Source: Thioclava sp. JE_KL1 (GTDB lineage: Bacteria; Pseudomonadota; Alphaproteobacteria; Rhodobacterales; Rhodobacteraceae). Taken from it: a DNA stretch of 64,000 nucleotides. Below are positions 48,498 to 57,220 of the stretch, piece by piece. The notes below the pieces were generated by a model that was given only the letters and a program-made list of their open reading frames with translations, searched no databases and was not told where the DNA came from. Both the position numbers and the translations under genes were made by a program. The stretch lies in the NCBI RefSeq assembly GCF_009296265.1, contig NZ_WBJS01000001.1:496001-560000 (forward strand), written 5' to 3'. The number at the start of each line of letters is the position of its first letter. Position 1 is the first letter of the stretch.

Positions 48498-49523
48498 TCA
48501 GGCGGTTGCGCCGGCGAAGACCTCGAAATCAGTATCGATGATGGTGGGCGCAGACGGGCGCTCGGGCGAGGCCAGAACCTCCTCGATCGCCTTCTTGCCG
48601 ATGAGATAACGGTTCGAGCGGACGGTCGAGAGCGGCTGGGGCAGCTCCTTGCCGATATCGAGTCCGTTGAAGCCGAATATGGCGAACTGATCGGGCAGGC
48701 TGATGCCTTCGGCGAGGCAGTGGAAGACGCCGCCCACGGCCATGTCGTCGTTGGAATAGACCGCGACGTCGATCTGCGGGGCCGACGCACGCAGACGCGC
48801 GGTCTGCTCCCGGCCCGTCCCGACCGAGCTGGGTCCGTCGTCGATCGCATGCGCCTCGACCGACAGGCCGGATTCCGCGAGCGCCTCGCACAGCCCGTCA
48901 TAGCGCAGCCGTGCCCGGCGGTCGGCGTTCCAGTCATGGCCGACATAGCCGAAATGGCGGTAACCGCGCGAGATCAGGTGGCGACCGATCGCGTGGCCCG
49001 CGCGGCGATGTGAGGTACCCACTGCGATGTCGATCGGCGTGCTGTCGATATCCATCATCTCGACGACGCGGATGTCGCTTTGCTCGAGCATCTTGCGGGT
49101 GGCGTCGGTATGGTCGAACCCGGCGAGCAGGATCGCGGCAGGCTTCCAGCTGAGAATGCCGCGCACGACGGCCTCTTCGCGGTCGACATTGTAATCCGTG
49201 GTCGAGATCACCGGCTGCAGGTCGCTTCCGTCGAGCCCGGCATGGACGCCCTGCAGAACCTCCGGGAACACGATGTTGGAGAGCGACGGGATGACGACGC
49301 CCACGAGGAAGGAGTCGAGCGAGGCCAGCGAGCCCGCGATGCGGTTGGGGACGTAGCCCATCGCGCGGACCGTCTCCATGACCTTCTCGCGGGTGGACTC
49401 GGCGACGAGCCCCTTGTTGCGCATGATCCGCGAAACCGTCGACTCGCTGACATTGGCACGGCGCGCGACCTCGCGCACCGTGATCTTGCTTTTGCGGTCA
49501 GGCAATCGCTGTTTGGTCCCCAT
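48498..49523 (-). CDS. LacI-family transcriptional regulator
   Basis: This 341-residue regulator has an N-terminal LacI HTH (VREVARRANVSESTVSRIM), the hinge (GYVPNRIAGSLAS), and a periplasmic-binding-like effector domain. ATG 49523 is 5 bases after GGAGGAAA; a TTG at 49538 is rejected. It is the only LacI protein in the window. The ATGACAGCGCTGTCAT-type palindromes at 54387, 54586 and 58226 have the CG-centred form of LacI-family operators, so it is the prime candidate to control the tetronate genes. Confidence 0.9.
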   Translation of the reverse strand: MGTKQRLPDRKSKITVREVARRANVSESTVSRIMRNKGLVAESTREKVMETVRAMGYVPNRIAGSLASLDSFLVGVVIPSLSNIVFPEVLQGVHAGLDGSDLQPVISTTDYNVDREEAVVRGILSWKPAAILLAGFDHTDATRKMLEQSDIRVVEMMDIDSTPIDIAVGTSHRRAGHAIGRHLISRGYRHFGYVGHDWNADRRARLRYDGLCEALAESGLSVEAHAIDDGPSSVGTGREQTARLRASAPQIDVAVYSNDDMAVGGVFHCLAEGISLPDQFAIFGFNGLDIGKELPQPLSTVRSNRYLIGKKAIEEVLASPERPSAPTIIDTDFEVFAGATA

Positions 49524-49645
49524 GACGCTTTCCTCCAATTCCTTTCGGGCAAGCCCGAGTCAATGACCCAGAAATGCACCTAGCGGCAGCGTTTTCATAG
49601 GCCATACGTGCATGGGCGCTAAAAACATCGCGGGGACCGTGGCGA

Positions 49646-50539
49646 TCATACCTCCACGTATTTGCGCCACGGATGCGCTTCCTTGAAGCCCAGAACCTCG
49701 CGCGCCTTGCGGTTCGAAATCGGCGCCTCGTCGGCGCCCATCTCGCGGGTGATCGGCGTGTTCGGGCAATATTTTTTCAAGAACTCGGTGGTCGGCATAT
49801 CGGCGGTAATCGTGTCGTTGACCGCGTTGAACACCTGATAGCCCAGCCCGTCCTTCTCGATGCACAGATGCACGATCTCACCCAGATCGCGGGCGTCGAT
49901 ATAGCTCCAGGCGTTGCGCTTGCGGCTCATCGGGTCCTCGAGGAAGCCCTTGAACATGCCGTATTCATCCGGCTCGATCACGTTGCCGATGCGCAGCGCA
50001 TAGATATCCGCACCGTAGCGGGCGGCGAAAGCGCGGGCGGTCTTTTCGTTGCAGACCTTGGAGAGGCCGTAGCTGTCCATCGGATCGCTGTCGTAATCTT
50101 CCTCGAGCGGGAAGGAGTGGAAATCCTTGTCGCCCTCGGCGAAGCACACGCCATAGGTCGTCTCGGACGAGGCGATGATCACCTTGCGCACGCCGAGCTT
50201 CATTGCCGCCTCGAGCACATTGTAGGTGCTCATGACATTGGCCTGATAGGTCACGTTGTCGGGCTCGATCAGCACGCGCGGGATCGCGGCGAAATGCACG
50301 ATCGCATCGGGCGGCGACGGCGGCGCGCCCTTCTCGAACCCGCCGAAGTCGTGGTGGGTGGTGAGCGCGTTGAACACGGCGCCGCTGTCGGTCACGTCGG
50401 TGATCAGCGTGTTGACGCCCGGCAGGTCGAGCGGCTTGAGATCGACGTTGAGCACATCGTAGCCCTTGCTCAGCAGATGCGGCACCGCATGACGCCCAGC
50501 CTTGCCGGTTCCGCCTGTAAATACTACGCGCTTGGTCAT
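49646..50539 (-). CDS. NAD-dependent epimerase/dehydratase-family (extended SDR) protein
   Basis: The protein has 297 residues. The Rossmann motif TGGTGKAGRHA and the YGLSK Tyr-Lys pair near residue 150 mark an extended SDR. It follows the Rbs-type ATPase by 46 bases in the LacI-linked operon. The start is uncertain: ATG 50539 has GGAG upstream, ATG 50560 is 7 codons longer. D-erythronate dehydrogenase (DenD) in tetronate pathways belongs to this superfamily, so an acid-sugar dehydrogenase is a reasonable hypothesis, not a demonstrated identity. Confidence 0.8.
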   Translation of the reverse strand: MTKRVVFTGGTGKAGRHAVPHLLSKGYDVLNVDLKPLDLPGVNTLITDVTDSGAVFNALTTHHDFGGFEKGAPPSPPDAIVHFAAIPRVLIEPDNVTYQANVMSTYNVLEAAMKLGVRKVIIASSETTYGVCFAEGDKDFHSFPLEEDYDSDPMDSYGLSKVCNEKTARAFAARYGADIYALRIGNVIEPDEYGMFKGFLEDPMSRKRNAWSYIDARDLGEIVHLCIEKDGLGYQVFNAVNDTITADMPTTEFLKKYCPNTPITREMGADEAPISNRKAREVLGFKEAHPWRKYVEV

Positions 50540-50585
50540 TTCAGTCTCCGTTTCGTTCATTCACATTTGGTTCGACGGGACGGCC

Positions 50586-52088
50586 TCAGCCGGTCGCCGC
50601 CAGCATCACGCTTTCCTGCGTGGCGTTCTCTCGGGTCAGCTCGCCGCTGATCTTCCCCTCCTTCAGCACGATCACACGGTCGCTGATCGCCAGAATCTCC
50701 GGCAGGTCCGAAGAGACGACGATGATCGACATTCCCTCCTCGGCCATCTTGCCCAGCAACGTGTGGACCTCGGCCTTGGCGCCGATGTCGATCCCGCGCG
50801 TCGGTTCGTCGACGATCAGGATCTGCGGGCGGCGCGCGGCCCATTTCGCCAACACGACCTTCTGCTGGTTGCCGCCCGACAGGTTGAGCACTTTCTGCTC
50901 GGGCGACGGCGTCTTGATGCCCAGCGCGCGGATGTAATCCGCACAGGCCGCGGTTTCCTTGCGACGGTTCACGAAGTCGAGGCTGCAATAGTCACTCAGA
51001 TGCGTCAGCGAGAAATTCTCGCGCACCGACATGCCGAGGACAAGCCCGCGCGACTGCCGATCCTCGGTCACAAATCCGAGCCCATGCTCGATCGCGTCCG
51101 AGGGCGAGGAAATCCGCGCCGGTTTGCCATTGATCGAAATCTCGCCGCTATGGGGGCGGCTGCCGAAGATCATCTCCATCACTTCGGTCCGCCCGGCGCC
51201 GACCAGACCGAAGAAGCCCAGCACCTCGCCGCGACGCAGGTCGAAATCGACGTCGCGCACGAAGACGCCTTCGTCCTTCACGCGCTTCTCGGTGAGATTG
51301 CGGACCGACATCAGAACCTCGTCGGTCGCGTGGGAGATGTGATGGCCGAACAGCTGGTCGAGTTCGCGATCCACCATCAGGCGCACCAGCAGGTCGCTCG
51401 TCATCTCGGACACGGGCCGGGTATCCACGGTGCGCCCGTCGCGCAGCACGGTGACGCGGTCGGCGATCTCGAAGATTTCCTCGAGCTTGTGCGAGATGAA
51501 GACGATGCCGACACCCTGCGCGGCCAGCTTGCGCGACATGCGCAACAGCGTCGATGCCTCGTGGTGGCTGAGCGACGCGGTCGGCTCGTCCATGATGATG
51601 AGTTTGGAATTGTAGGAGATGGCGCGGGCGATCTCGATCAGCTGTCTCTGGCCGATCGAAAGCGTGCCGACCATCGCTTCGGGATCGATTTCCACGCCAA
51701 GCTCGTGCAGCACCGCGCGGGTGTCCGCATTCATCTTGGTGCGGTCGATCAGGCCCGTGGGCAATAGCGGCTCGCGCGCGAGAAAGACGTTCTCGGCGAC
51801 GGTGAGATTATTCACCACCGCGAGTTCCTGGTAGATGATCGAGATGCCGAGCGACCGGGCATGGACCGGGTTCTTGATGACGACGGGTTCGCCCTCGACC
51901 CGGATCTCGCCGCCCGGATCCGCGCGCAGCACGCCGGTCATGATCTTCATCAGGGTGCTCTTGCCGGCGCCGTTCTCGCCCGCCAGCACATGCACCTCTC
52001 CGGAATTGAGATGCAGGTCGACGTGGTCCAGCGCCTTCACCCCGGGAAAGGTCTTGGAAATGCCGATCATTTCGAGAAACGGTTTCAT
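50586..52088 (-). CDS. Rbs/Mgl-type sugar ABC ATPase, two ATP-binding domains
   Basis: This 500-residue protein has two fused ATPase domains: the first with GENGAGKSTLMKI, LSIGQRQLIEIARA and LIIMDEPTASL, and the second with FGLVGAGRTEVM (degenerate Walker A) and LSGGNQQKVVLAKW. This is the RbsA/MglA/XylG architecture for pentoses, hexoses, polyols or acid sugars. It is 65 bases after the binding-protein gene. In the tetronate context it probably energises uptake of a four-carbon acid or polyol. Confidence 0.9.
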   Translation of the reverse strand: MKPFLEMIGISKTFPGVKALDHVDLHLNSGEVHVLAGENGAGKSTLMKIMTGVLRADPGGEIRVEGEPVVIKNPVHARSLGISIIYQELAVVNNLTVAENVFLAREPLLPTGLIDRTKMNADTRAVLHELGVEIDPEAMVGTLSIGQRQLIEIARAISYNSKLIIMDEPTASLSHHEASTLLRMSRKLAAQGVGIVFISHKLEEIFEIADRVTVLRDGRTVDTRPVSEMTSDLLVRLMVDRELDQLFGHHISHATDEVLMSVRNLTEKRVKDEGVFVRDVDFDLRRGEVLGFFGLVGAGRTEVMEMIFGSRPHSGEISINGKPARISSPSDAIEHGLGFVTEDRQSRGLVLGMSVRENFSLTHLSDYCSLDFVNRRKETAACADYIRALGIKTPSPEQKVLNLSGGNQQKVVLAKWAARRPQILIVDEPTRGIDIGAKAEVHTLLGKMAEEGMSIIVVSSDLPEILAISDRVIVLKEGKISGELTRENATQESVMLAATG

Positions 52089-52153
52089 CGCGGCCTCTGG
52101 CTGAAGAATGTCGGGCGGGGCCGCGTTTGGCCCCGCCCAGGTCTTGTCGGAGA

Positions 52154-53086
52154 TTACTTGGTGTAGCTGTCGAGGTTGTCGGCAGTCACAACGGTCACAC
52201 CGGTGTCGATGTTCTGCGGGTCGGTCTCTTCACCCTTGATCTGGGCCACGAGATGCTCGACCGCCAGCTTGCCCATCGTGATCGGGCGCTGCACCATGAT
52301 GCCGTCGATGAAGCCTTCCTTCACGCCTTTGATCGTGTCGGGCAGATCGTCGAAGGCGAAGACCTTCAGCTGGCCTTTCTTATCCGCGAATTCCTGCTGC
52401 GCGAGAACCTTTGCCACGGCCGGGCCACCGACCTGGCTGATGCCGAAGATGCCCGAGAGGTTCGGGTTGGCGCGCAGGAGCGCCTCGGTCACCGACACGG
52501 CGCGGGCGAGGTCATCCTCGGTGCCTTCGGTCGCGACCAGCTTGATGTCGGGATAGTCCGCCAGCGCTTCCTTCACGCCGTCAATCCGCTCGTTCAGGTT
52601 CGAGGCGCCGAGCTGACCGGTGACGATCGCCACTTCACCCTTGCCGCCGAGCGCTTCCGCCATGGATTTGCCCATGGTCACGCCAGCCTGCTTGTTGATC
52701 GTGCCGATATACATGCTGCGCGAGCTGTTGGCGCTGTCACTGTCGAAGGTGACGACCTTGATGCCCGCATCGGTGGCCTGCTTGATGATGCCTTCGACCG
52801 ATTTCGGCTCGTTGACCGAAATCCCGATCCCGTCGACATGGCGTGCCATCAGGTCCTCGATGATCTTGACCTGCGTCGAACCCTGCGTGTTCGCGGGCAC
52901 AACCCACTGATACTTCACGCCCAGTTCATTGGCCGCTTCCGCGCCACCGGTGTTGCAGTCGTCGAAGAACGGAACGGCCACTTTCGGCACGAGCGCCACG
53001 GTGATGTCCTGAGCATAGGACGCTGCCGTCCCCATACCGGTTGCCAGGGCCAGAACCGCAGCGGCGGCTTTCATTGCAATACGCAT
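52154..53086 (-). CDS. RbsB-type periplasmic substrate-binding protein
   Basis: This 310-residue protein has a Sec signal peptide (ending GTAASYAQ-DI) and a periplasmic-binding type 1 fold (DITVALVPKVAVPFFDDC, then GISVNEPKSVEGIIK and VTFDSDSANSSRSMYIG). ATG 53086 follows GGAGGAGACAAG. Ligand residues cannot be compared without a structure. It sits between the permease and the ATPase; the order permease-binding protein-ATPase differs from classical rbs operons. Confidence 0.9.
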   Translation of the reverse strand: MRIAMKAAAAVLALATGMGTAASYAQDITVALVPKVAVPFFDDCNTGGAEAANELGVKYQWVVPANTQGSTQVKIIEDLMARHVDGIGISVNEPKSVEGIIKQATDAGIKVVTFDSDSANSSRSMYIGTINKQAGVTMGKSMAEALGGKGEVAIVTGQLGASNLNERIDGVKEALADYPDIKLVATEGTEDDLARAVSVTEALLRANPNLSGIFGISQVGGPAVAKVLAQQEFADKKGQLKVFAFDDLPDTIKGVKEGFIDGIMVQRPITMGKLAVEHLVAQIKGEETDPQNIDTGVTVVTADNLDSYTK

Positions 53087-53253
53087 CTTGTCTCCTCCTC
53101 CGGACCCAACCAACCGCGGCGGGCCCCTGTTGTTGATGCAGTTTCGGTTTCACGCCCCGCACCGGGGCCTTCTTCGTCCGGATCTCGCGCCGCTCTCTCC
53201 TCTTCGAGACGCGGTCCGGCTTCTTGATCTTGTTCCTTCCCGGACGGCGCGGC

Positions 53254-54216
53254 TCAGCCGCGCCCGCCCATCCGATTGCGCAGCACGTCCAGGCTGACCG
53301 CGATCAGGATCACGCCGCCGGTAATGGCCTGCTGGGCATAGGTGTTGATGTTGAGCAGCACGACGCCGTTGGCGATCTCGCCGATCAAGGCTGCCCCGAT
53401 GACCGCGCCGAGCACCGAGCCGATACCACCCGCGAGGCTCGCCCCGCCGATCGCGGCCGCGGCGATCACTTCAAGTTCCGAGCCAAAGCCGGACGCCGGT
53501 TCCGCCGAAAGATAGCGCGAGAAGGCGATGACGCCGGCCAGCGCGGAAATCGTCGAAGACAGGACGTAGACCGCGAGCTTGACGCGCTGAACCTTCACCC
53601 CGCTCAGACGCGCCGCGTTCTCGTTGCCGCCCGTGGCGTAGACGTGCCGACCGAAGCGGGTCCGGGTCATGATAACCGTGAAGATGAGCGTCAGCACGAG
53701 CAGGATGACCACCGGCACCGGCACCGGACCGACATAGCCCTGCCCCAGAAAGCTGAAGCTGTCGGGCGTCTCCGGGGTCAGCGGCACGCCGTGGGTGATC
53801 ATGTACATAAGGCCGCGCCCGATGCTCAACGTGCCGAGCGTCGCGATGAAGGGCGGCAGGCCGATCGCGGTGATCAGCAGCCCGTTTGTCAGCCCGAAGG
53901 CAAGCCCCACACCGAGCCCCGCAGCCACCGCCGCATATTGCGAATAGCCCGCGTCGAAACAGAGCGCCGTGATCAGACCGGCAAGCCCCATCGCGGAGCC
54001 AACCGACAGGTCGATCCCGCCGGTGATGATGACCATCACCATGCCGATGCTCATGATGGCCGTCAGCGAGAATGCCCGCGACACGCCCATCAGGTTCGAC
54101 ACGGTCAGGAAATACGGTGTGAACAGGCTGATCAGCAGCCCCATCAGGATCAACGCGATCAGAACGTTGAATTCACGCATGTGACGCAGTTGAAGCAATT
54201 GATGCAGGACTCGCAT
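53254..54216 (-). CDS. RbsC-type ABC permease
   Basis: The protein has 320 residues and about nine hydrophobic helices. The family signature VIITGGIDLSVGSAMGLAG lies near residue 55 and AAAIGGASLAGGIGSVLGA near residue 250. ATG 54216 follows AAAGGAAA; the open frame further upstream runs through the promoter and is not coding. It is the first gene of the minus operon and faces the LacI palindrome at 54387. Confidence 0.9.
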   Translation of the reverse strand: MRVLHQLLQLRHMREFNVLIALILMGLLISLFTPYFLTVSNLMGVSRAFSLTAIMSIGMVMVIITGGIDLSVGSAMGLAGLITALCFDAGYSQYAAVAAGLGVGLAFGLTNGLLITAIGLPPFIATLGTLSIGRGLMYMITHGVPLTPETPDSFSFLGQGYVGPVPVPVVILLVLTLIFTVIMTRTRFGRHVYATGGNENAARLSGVKVQRVKLAVYVLSSTISALAGVIAFSRYLSAEPASGFGSELEVIAAAAIGGASLAGGIGSVLGAVIGAALIGEIANGVVLLNINTYAQQAITGGVILIAVSLDVLRNRMGGRG

Positions 54217-54386
54217 GGATTTCCTTTCCGATGGCGTGACCGAATTTTCCGACAGTGCCAAAACGCCCCTCCCTTCTCCGCATCCCCGACGTTCCACACG
54301 CTCATCCCGGAACCGATCGCGTCGGTAAGGGGCTGGCGGGTCGGACGGGGATACGCCCGAAAATGCTAGCGCTGCCATTCCTCCTG

Positions 54387-54400
54387 TGACAGCGCTGTCA
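54387..54400. promoter_or_regulatory. LacI-type operator, site A
   Basis: TGACAGCGCTGTCA, a perfect 14-bp palindrome with a CG centre. It overlaps the -10 region of the putative promoter for the Rbs-type transporter operon. Confidence 0.75.
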
Positions 54401-54585
54401 TATTGCGAACTGCAAAGACGACTTGTCAATCAGCAAATAACAAAAACTTGTCTCAGGACAGGTGTCGGAACGACGCGCCCTCCCCGGCGGAAAGTAGTTC
54501 CGAGCCCCGCCAAAGCGTTTCAAACAAGGGTCTTGAGACATTCCGGCTTGTCATCGAGCCGGGTCCGTGGTGATACTCGCAAAAC

Positions 54586-54601
54586 ATGACAGCGCTGTCA
54601 T
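54586..54601. promoter_or_regulatory. LacI-type operator, site B
   Basis: ATGACAGCGCTGTCAT, a perfect 16-bp palindrome identical in its core to site A. It lies 46 bases upstream of the Asp/Glu-racemase-like start and directly after a -10-like GATACT. Confidence 0.78.
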
Positions 54602-54647
54602 AGTCAGCGGGGCGAAAGCACCCCGACCGCAACAAAGGAGCCCGCCG

Positions 54648-55331
54648 ATGACCGACGAAAGCTACGAATCACCCCGCCCCCTGGCGATGATCCACACCGT
54701 CGCCGGGCTGATCCCGGAACTCGAAGGTCTGGCGCAGGAGCACCTGCCCGACTGGAAAGTGTTCAACATGCTCGACGAGAGCCTTTTGCGCCTGACGATC
54801 CGCGAGGGATCGGTCAGCCCGATGACGGCGCGACGCCTGACGGGCATGATCTGGTCGGCGGTCGATGCGGGGGCCGAAGCCGTGCTCGTGACCTGCTCCA
54901 GCCTCGGCGGCGCGGTCGAACGTATCGCACCGCTCTGCCCGGTCCCGCTGATCCGTATCGACGAGGGGATGGCACAGGAGGCCGTCGCAAAAGGCCGCCG
55001 CATCGGCGTGCTCGCGACCCTGCAATCGACCCTGACACCCACCGTCGAACTGGTCGAACGCGTCAGCCGCGAGGCCGGGGCGGACAGCACCATCACGAGC
55101 GAGGTCGTCGAAGGCGCCTTTGAGACGCTGCAATCGGGCGACCGGGAAGGACATGACGCGCGGGTGGCCGAAGGCATCGCCCGGCTCGCCCGCGAAAACG
55201 ACGTGGTGGTTCTGGCACAGGCCTCGATGGCGCGCGCGCTCGAACAGCTCGAGCCGAGCGCGGATGACCCGCCGGTTCTGACCAGCCCGACGCTGGGCAT
55301 CGCCCATGCAGCAAGACGTCTGGCGCGCTGA
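54648..55331 (+). CDS. Asp/Glu racemase-superfamily protein
   Basis: This 227-residue protein shows the racemase-superfamily pattern: a conserved Cys in VLVTCSSLGGAVE, RIGVLATLQSTLTPT, and a C-terminal VVLAQASMARALEQLE. The second catalytic Cys of true racemases is not evident at the usual place (ALA/QAS), so it may be a decarboxylase- or isomerase-like relative, not an amino-acid racemase. ATG 54648 follows AAAGGAG. It is first in a plus-strand unit with an aldo/keto reductase, under LacI site B. Confidence 0.78.
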   Translation: MTDESYESPRPLAMIHTVAGLIPELEGLAQEHLPDWKVFNMLDESLLRLTIREGSVSPMTARRLTGMIWSAVDAGAEAVLVTCSSLGGAVERIAPLCPVPLIRIDEGMAQEAVAKGRRIGVLATLQSTLTPTVELVERVSREAGADSTITSEVVEGAFETLQSGDREGHDARVAEGIARLARENDVVVLAQASMARALEQLEPSADDPPVLTSPTLGIAHAARRLAR

Positions 55332-55371
55332 TCGCGCCTGAAGAAACGATACTCAAGAGGAGGAGATATCC

Positions 55372-56427
55372 ATGAAATACAGAACCCTAGGACGATCGGG
55401 GCTCAAGGTCTCGGTGCTCACGATGGGCACGTTCACCTTCGGCGGCGCGGGCGCCTTCAAGGCCGTCGGCGCCCAAGGCGTCAGCGAAGCGCGCAAGCTG
55501 GTCGACACCTGCATCGATGCCGGTATCAACCTCTACGACACCGCGAACATGTACTCGACCGGCCTGTCGGAAGAGATCCTTGGCGAAGTGCTCGACGGTC
55601 GGCGCGATGACGTGCTGATCTCCTCCAAGGCGCGGATGCGGATCGCCGACGGCCCCAACGACGAGGGCTTTTCGCGCTATCACCTGATCCGCGAATGCGA
55701 ACGATCCCTCAAGCGGCTGCGCACCGACCACATCGACATCTACCACATGCATGAATGGGACGGCGTGACCCCGATGGAGGAGATGGTCTCGGCGCTCGAC
55801 ACGCTCGTGCAACAGGGCAAGGTCCGCTACATCGCCTGCTCCAACTTCTCGGGCTGGCACATCATGAAGGCGCTCGGCGTCAGCGACCGGAGCCTGCGCG
55901 AGCGCTTCGTGGCCCAGCAGATCCACTACACGCTCGAGGCTCGCGACGCAGAATACGAGCTGCTCCCGATCTCGGTCGATCAGGGGCTCGGCGTGCTGGT
56001 CTGGAGCCCGCTCGCCGCCGGCCTCCTGTCGGGCAAGCACCGCCGCGGCAAGGACACCCCGGAAGGCTCGCGTCAGTTCGCGGGCTGGACCGAGCCGCCG
56101 ATCCGCGACGAAGAGAAGCTGTGGAACATCGTCGATGCGCTGGTCGAGATCGGCGACGCGCATGGGGTCTCGGCCGCGCAGGTCGCGCTGGCATGGCTGC
56201 TGACGCGTCCTGCAGTCAGCTCGCTCGTCATCGGCGGACGCAACGAACAGCAGTTCCGCGACAATTTCCGCGCCGTGGATCTGGAGCTGAGCGAGGACGA
56301 GCTGAAGCGCCTGCACGAGGTCAGCAAGCTACCCGTGATCTACCCCTACTGGCACCAGCAGCAATTCGCCTCGGACCGGTTCAGCCCGGGCGACTGGGCG
56401 CTGCATCGCGATTACATCGAAAGCTGA
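55372..56427 (+). CDS. Aldo/keto reductase
   Basis: This 351-residue NAD(P)H-dependent reductase has the family pattern: MKYRTLGRSGLKVS, catalytic Asp-Tyr region NLYDTANMYSTG, Lys in ISSKARM, and His in IYHMHEWDG. Cofactor-binding LVIGGRNEQQFRDN is near the C-terminus. The Tyr is usually four residues after the Asp; here AN-MY keeps Tyr in a DTANMY arrangement. It follows the racemase-like gene by 40 bases with AAGAGGAGGAGATATCC ahead of the ATG. It likely reduces a sugar or sugar-derived aldehyde. Confidence 0.87.
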   Translation: MKYRTLGRSGLKVSVLTMGTFTFGGAGAFKAVGAQGVSEARKLVDTCIDAGINLYDTANMYSTGLSEEILGEVLDGRRDDVLISSKARMRIADGPNDEGFSRYHLIRECERSLKRLRTDHIDIYHMHEWDGVTPMEEMVSALDTLVQQGKVRYIACSNFSGWHIMKALGVSDRSLRERFVAQQIHYTLEARDAEYELLPISVDQGLGVLVWSPLAAGLLSGKHRRGKDTPEGSRQFAGWTEPPIRDEEKLWNIVDALVEIGDAHGVSAAQVALAWLLTRPAVSSLVIGGRNEQQFRDNFRAVDLELSEDELKRLHEVSKLPVIYPYWHQQQFASDRFSPGDWALHRDYIES

Positions 56428-56446
56428 TGAGGGGCGCGCCTTGGTC

Positions 56447-57217
56447 TCAGGCGAAGGCGCGCATCCAGTCCAGACCATCCTCGGTCCGGCCCGCCGGGCG
56501 GTATTCGCAGCCCACGAACCCGTCATAGCCCAGCGCGTCCAGCTCACGCAGGATGCGCGTATCGTCGAGCTCACCGGTGCCGGGCTCATGCCGATCCGGG
56601 ACGGCAGCGATCTGCACATGCCCGATGATCGGCGCCATCTCCCGCAGCCCCATCAGCACGTCACCGTGCAGGATCTGGCGGTGATAGATGTCGAATTGCA
56701 GCTTGAGATTGGGCAGCCCCAACGCCGCGATCAGATCGGCGGCGAAGCTGAAATCATCCAGAAAATAGCCTGGCATGTCGCGCGTGTTGATCGGCTCGAT
56801 CACCACGTCGCGCCCCTGCGGCCCGGCGGCATCACAGACCCGCCGCAGCGAGTCGCGATAGGCCTGCAGCGCTGCCGTATCTTGGCGTGAGGCCAGCCCG
56901 CTCATCACATGGACCCGCCCGACCCCGGTCGCCTCGGCATAGCGCAGCGCGGTATCGATCGAGGCCCGGAATTCCTCTCCGCGCTCCGGCAGAGCCGCCA
57001 GCCCGCGATCGCCTGCCTCCCAGTTGCCGGGCGGCAGATTGAAGAGCGCCTGCGTCAGCCCGTGCTCATGCAGCCGCTCCGCGATCGCCTCGGGCGGGTG
57101 GTCATAGGGAAAGAGATATTCGACCGCATCGAAGCCTGCCTTTTTCGCCGCAGCGAAGCGGTCGAGAAAATCGTGCTCGGTGAACATCATCGTCATGTTG
57201 GCGGCAAATCTGGGCAT
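56447..57217 (-). CDS. otnI: 2-oxo-tetronate isomerase (hydroxypyruvate isomerase family)
   Basis: This 256-residue TIM-barrel protein of the Hyi/OtnI family opens MPRFAANMTMMFTEHDFLDR, followed by GFDAVEYLFPYD; catalytic Glu residues are in VIEPINTRDMPGYF and FVGCEYRP. OtnI moves the carbonyl of 2-oxo-tetronate to give 3-oxo-tetronate. Hydroxypyruvate isomerase proper is a close relative, but the neighbouring ltnD, otnK and otnC genes decide for OtnI. It starts 3 bases after ltnD and ends close to the convergent aldo/keto reductase. Confidence 0.88.
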   Translation of the reverse strand: MPRFAANMTMMFTEHDFLDRFAAAKKAGFDAVEYLFPYDHPPEAIAERLHEHGLTQALFNLPPGNWEAGDRGLAALPERGEEFRASIDTALRYAEATGVGRVHVMSGLASRQDTAALQAYRDSLRRVCDAAGPQGRDVVIEPINTRDMPGYFLDDFSFAADLIAALGLPNLKLQFDIYHRQILHGDVLMGLREMAPIIGHVQIAAVPDRHEPGTGELDDTRILRELDALGYDGFVGCEYRPAGRTEDGLDWMRAFA

Positions 57218-57220
57218 CGC

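Larger units (their letters stand above)
54217..54647. promoter_or_regulatory. 431-base divergent control region with two promoters
   Basis: No gene is visible. On the minus side TTGACA (54429-54424) and CAATAT (54405-54400) are 18 bases apart and the latter abuts the palindrome at 54387. On the plus side TTGTCA (54548-54553) and GATACT (54572-54577) are 18 bases apart, just ahead of the palindrome at 54586. The two operators are centred 200 bases apart, a distance that would allow DNA looping. Confidence 0.5.
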
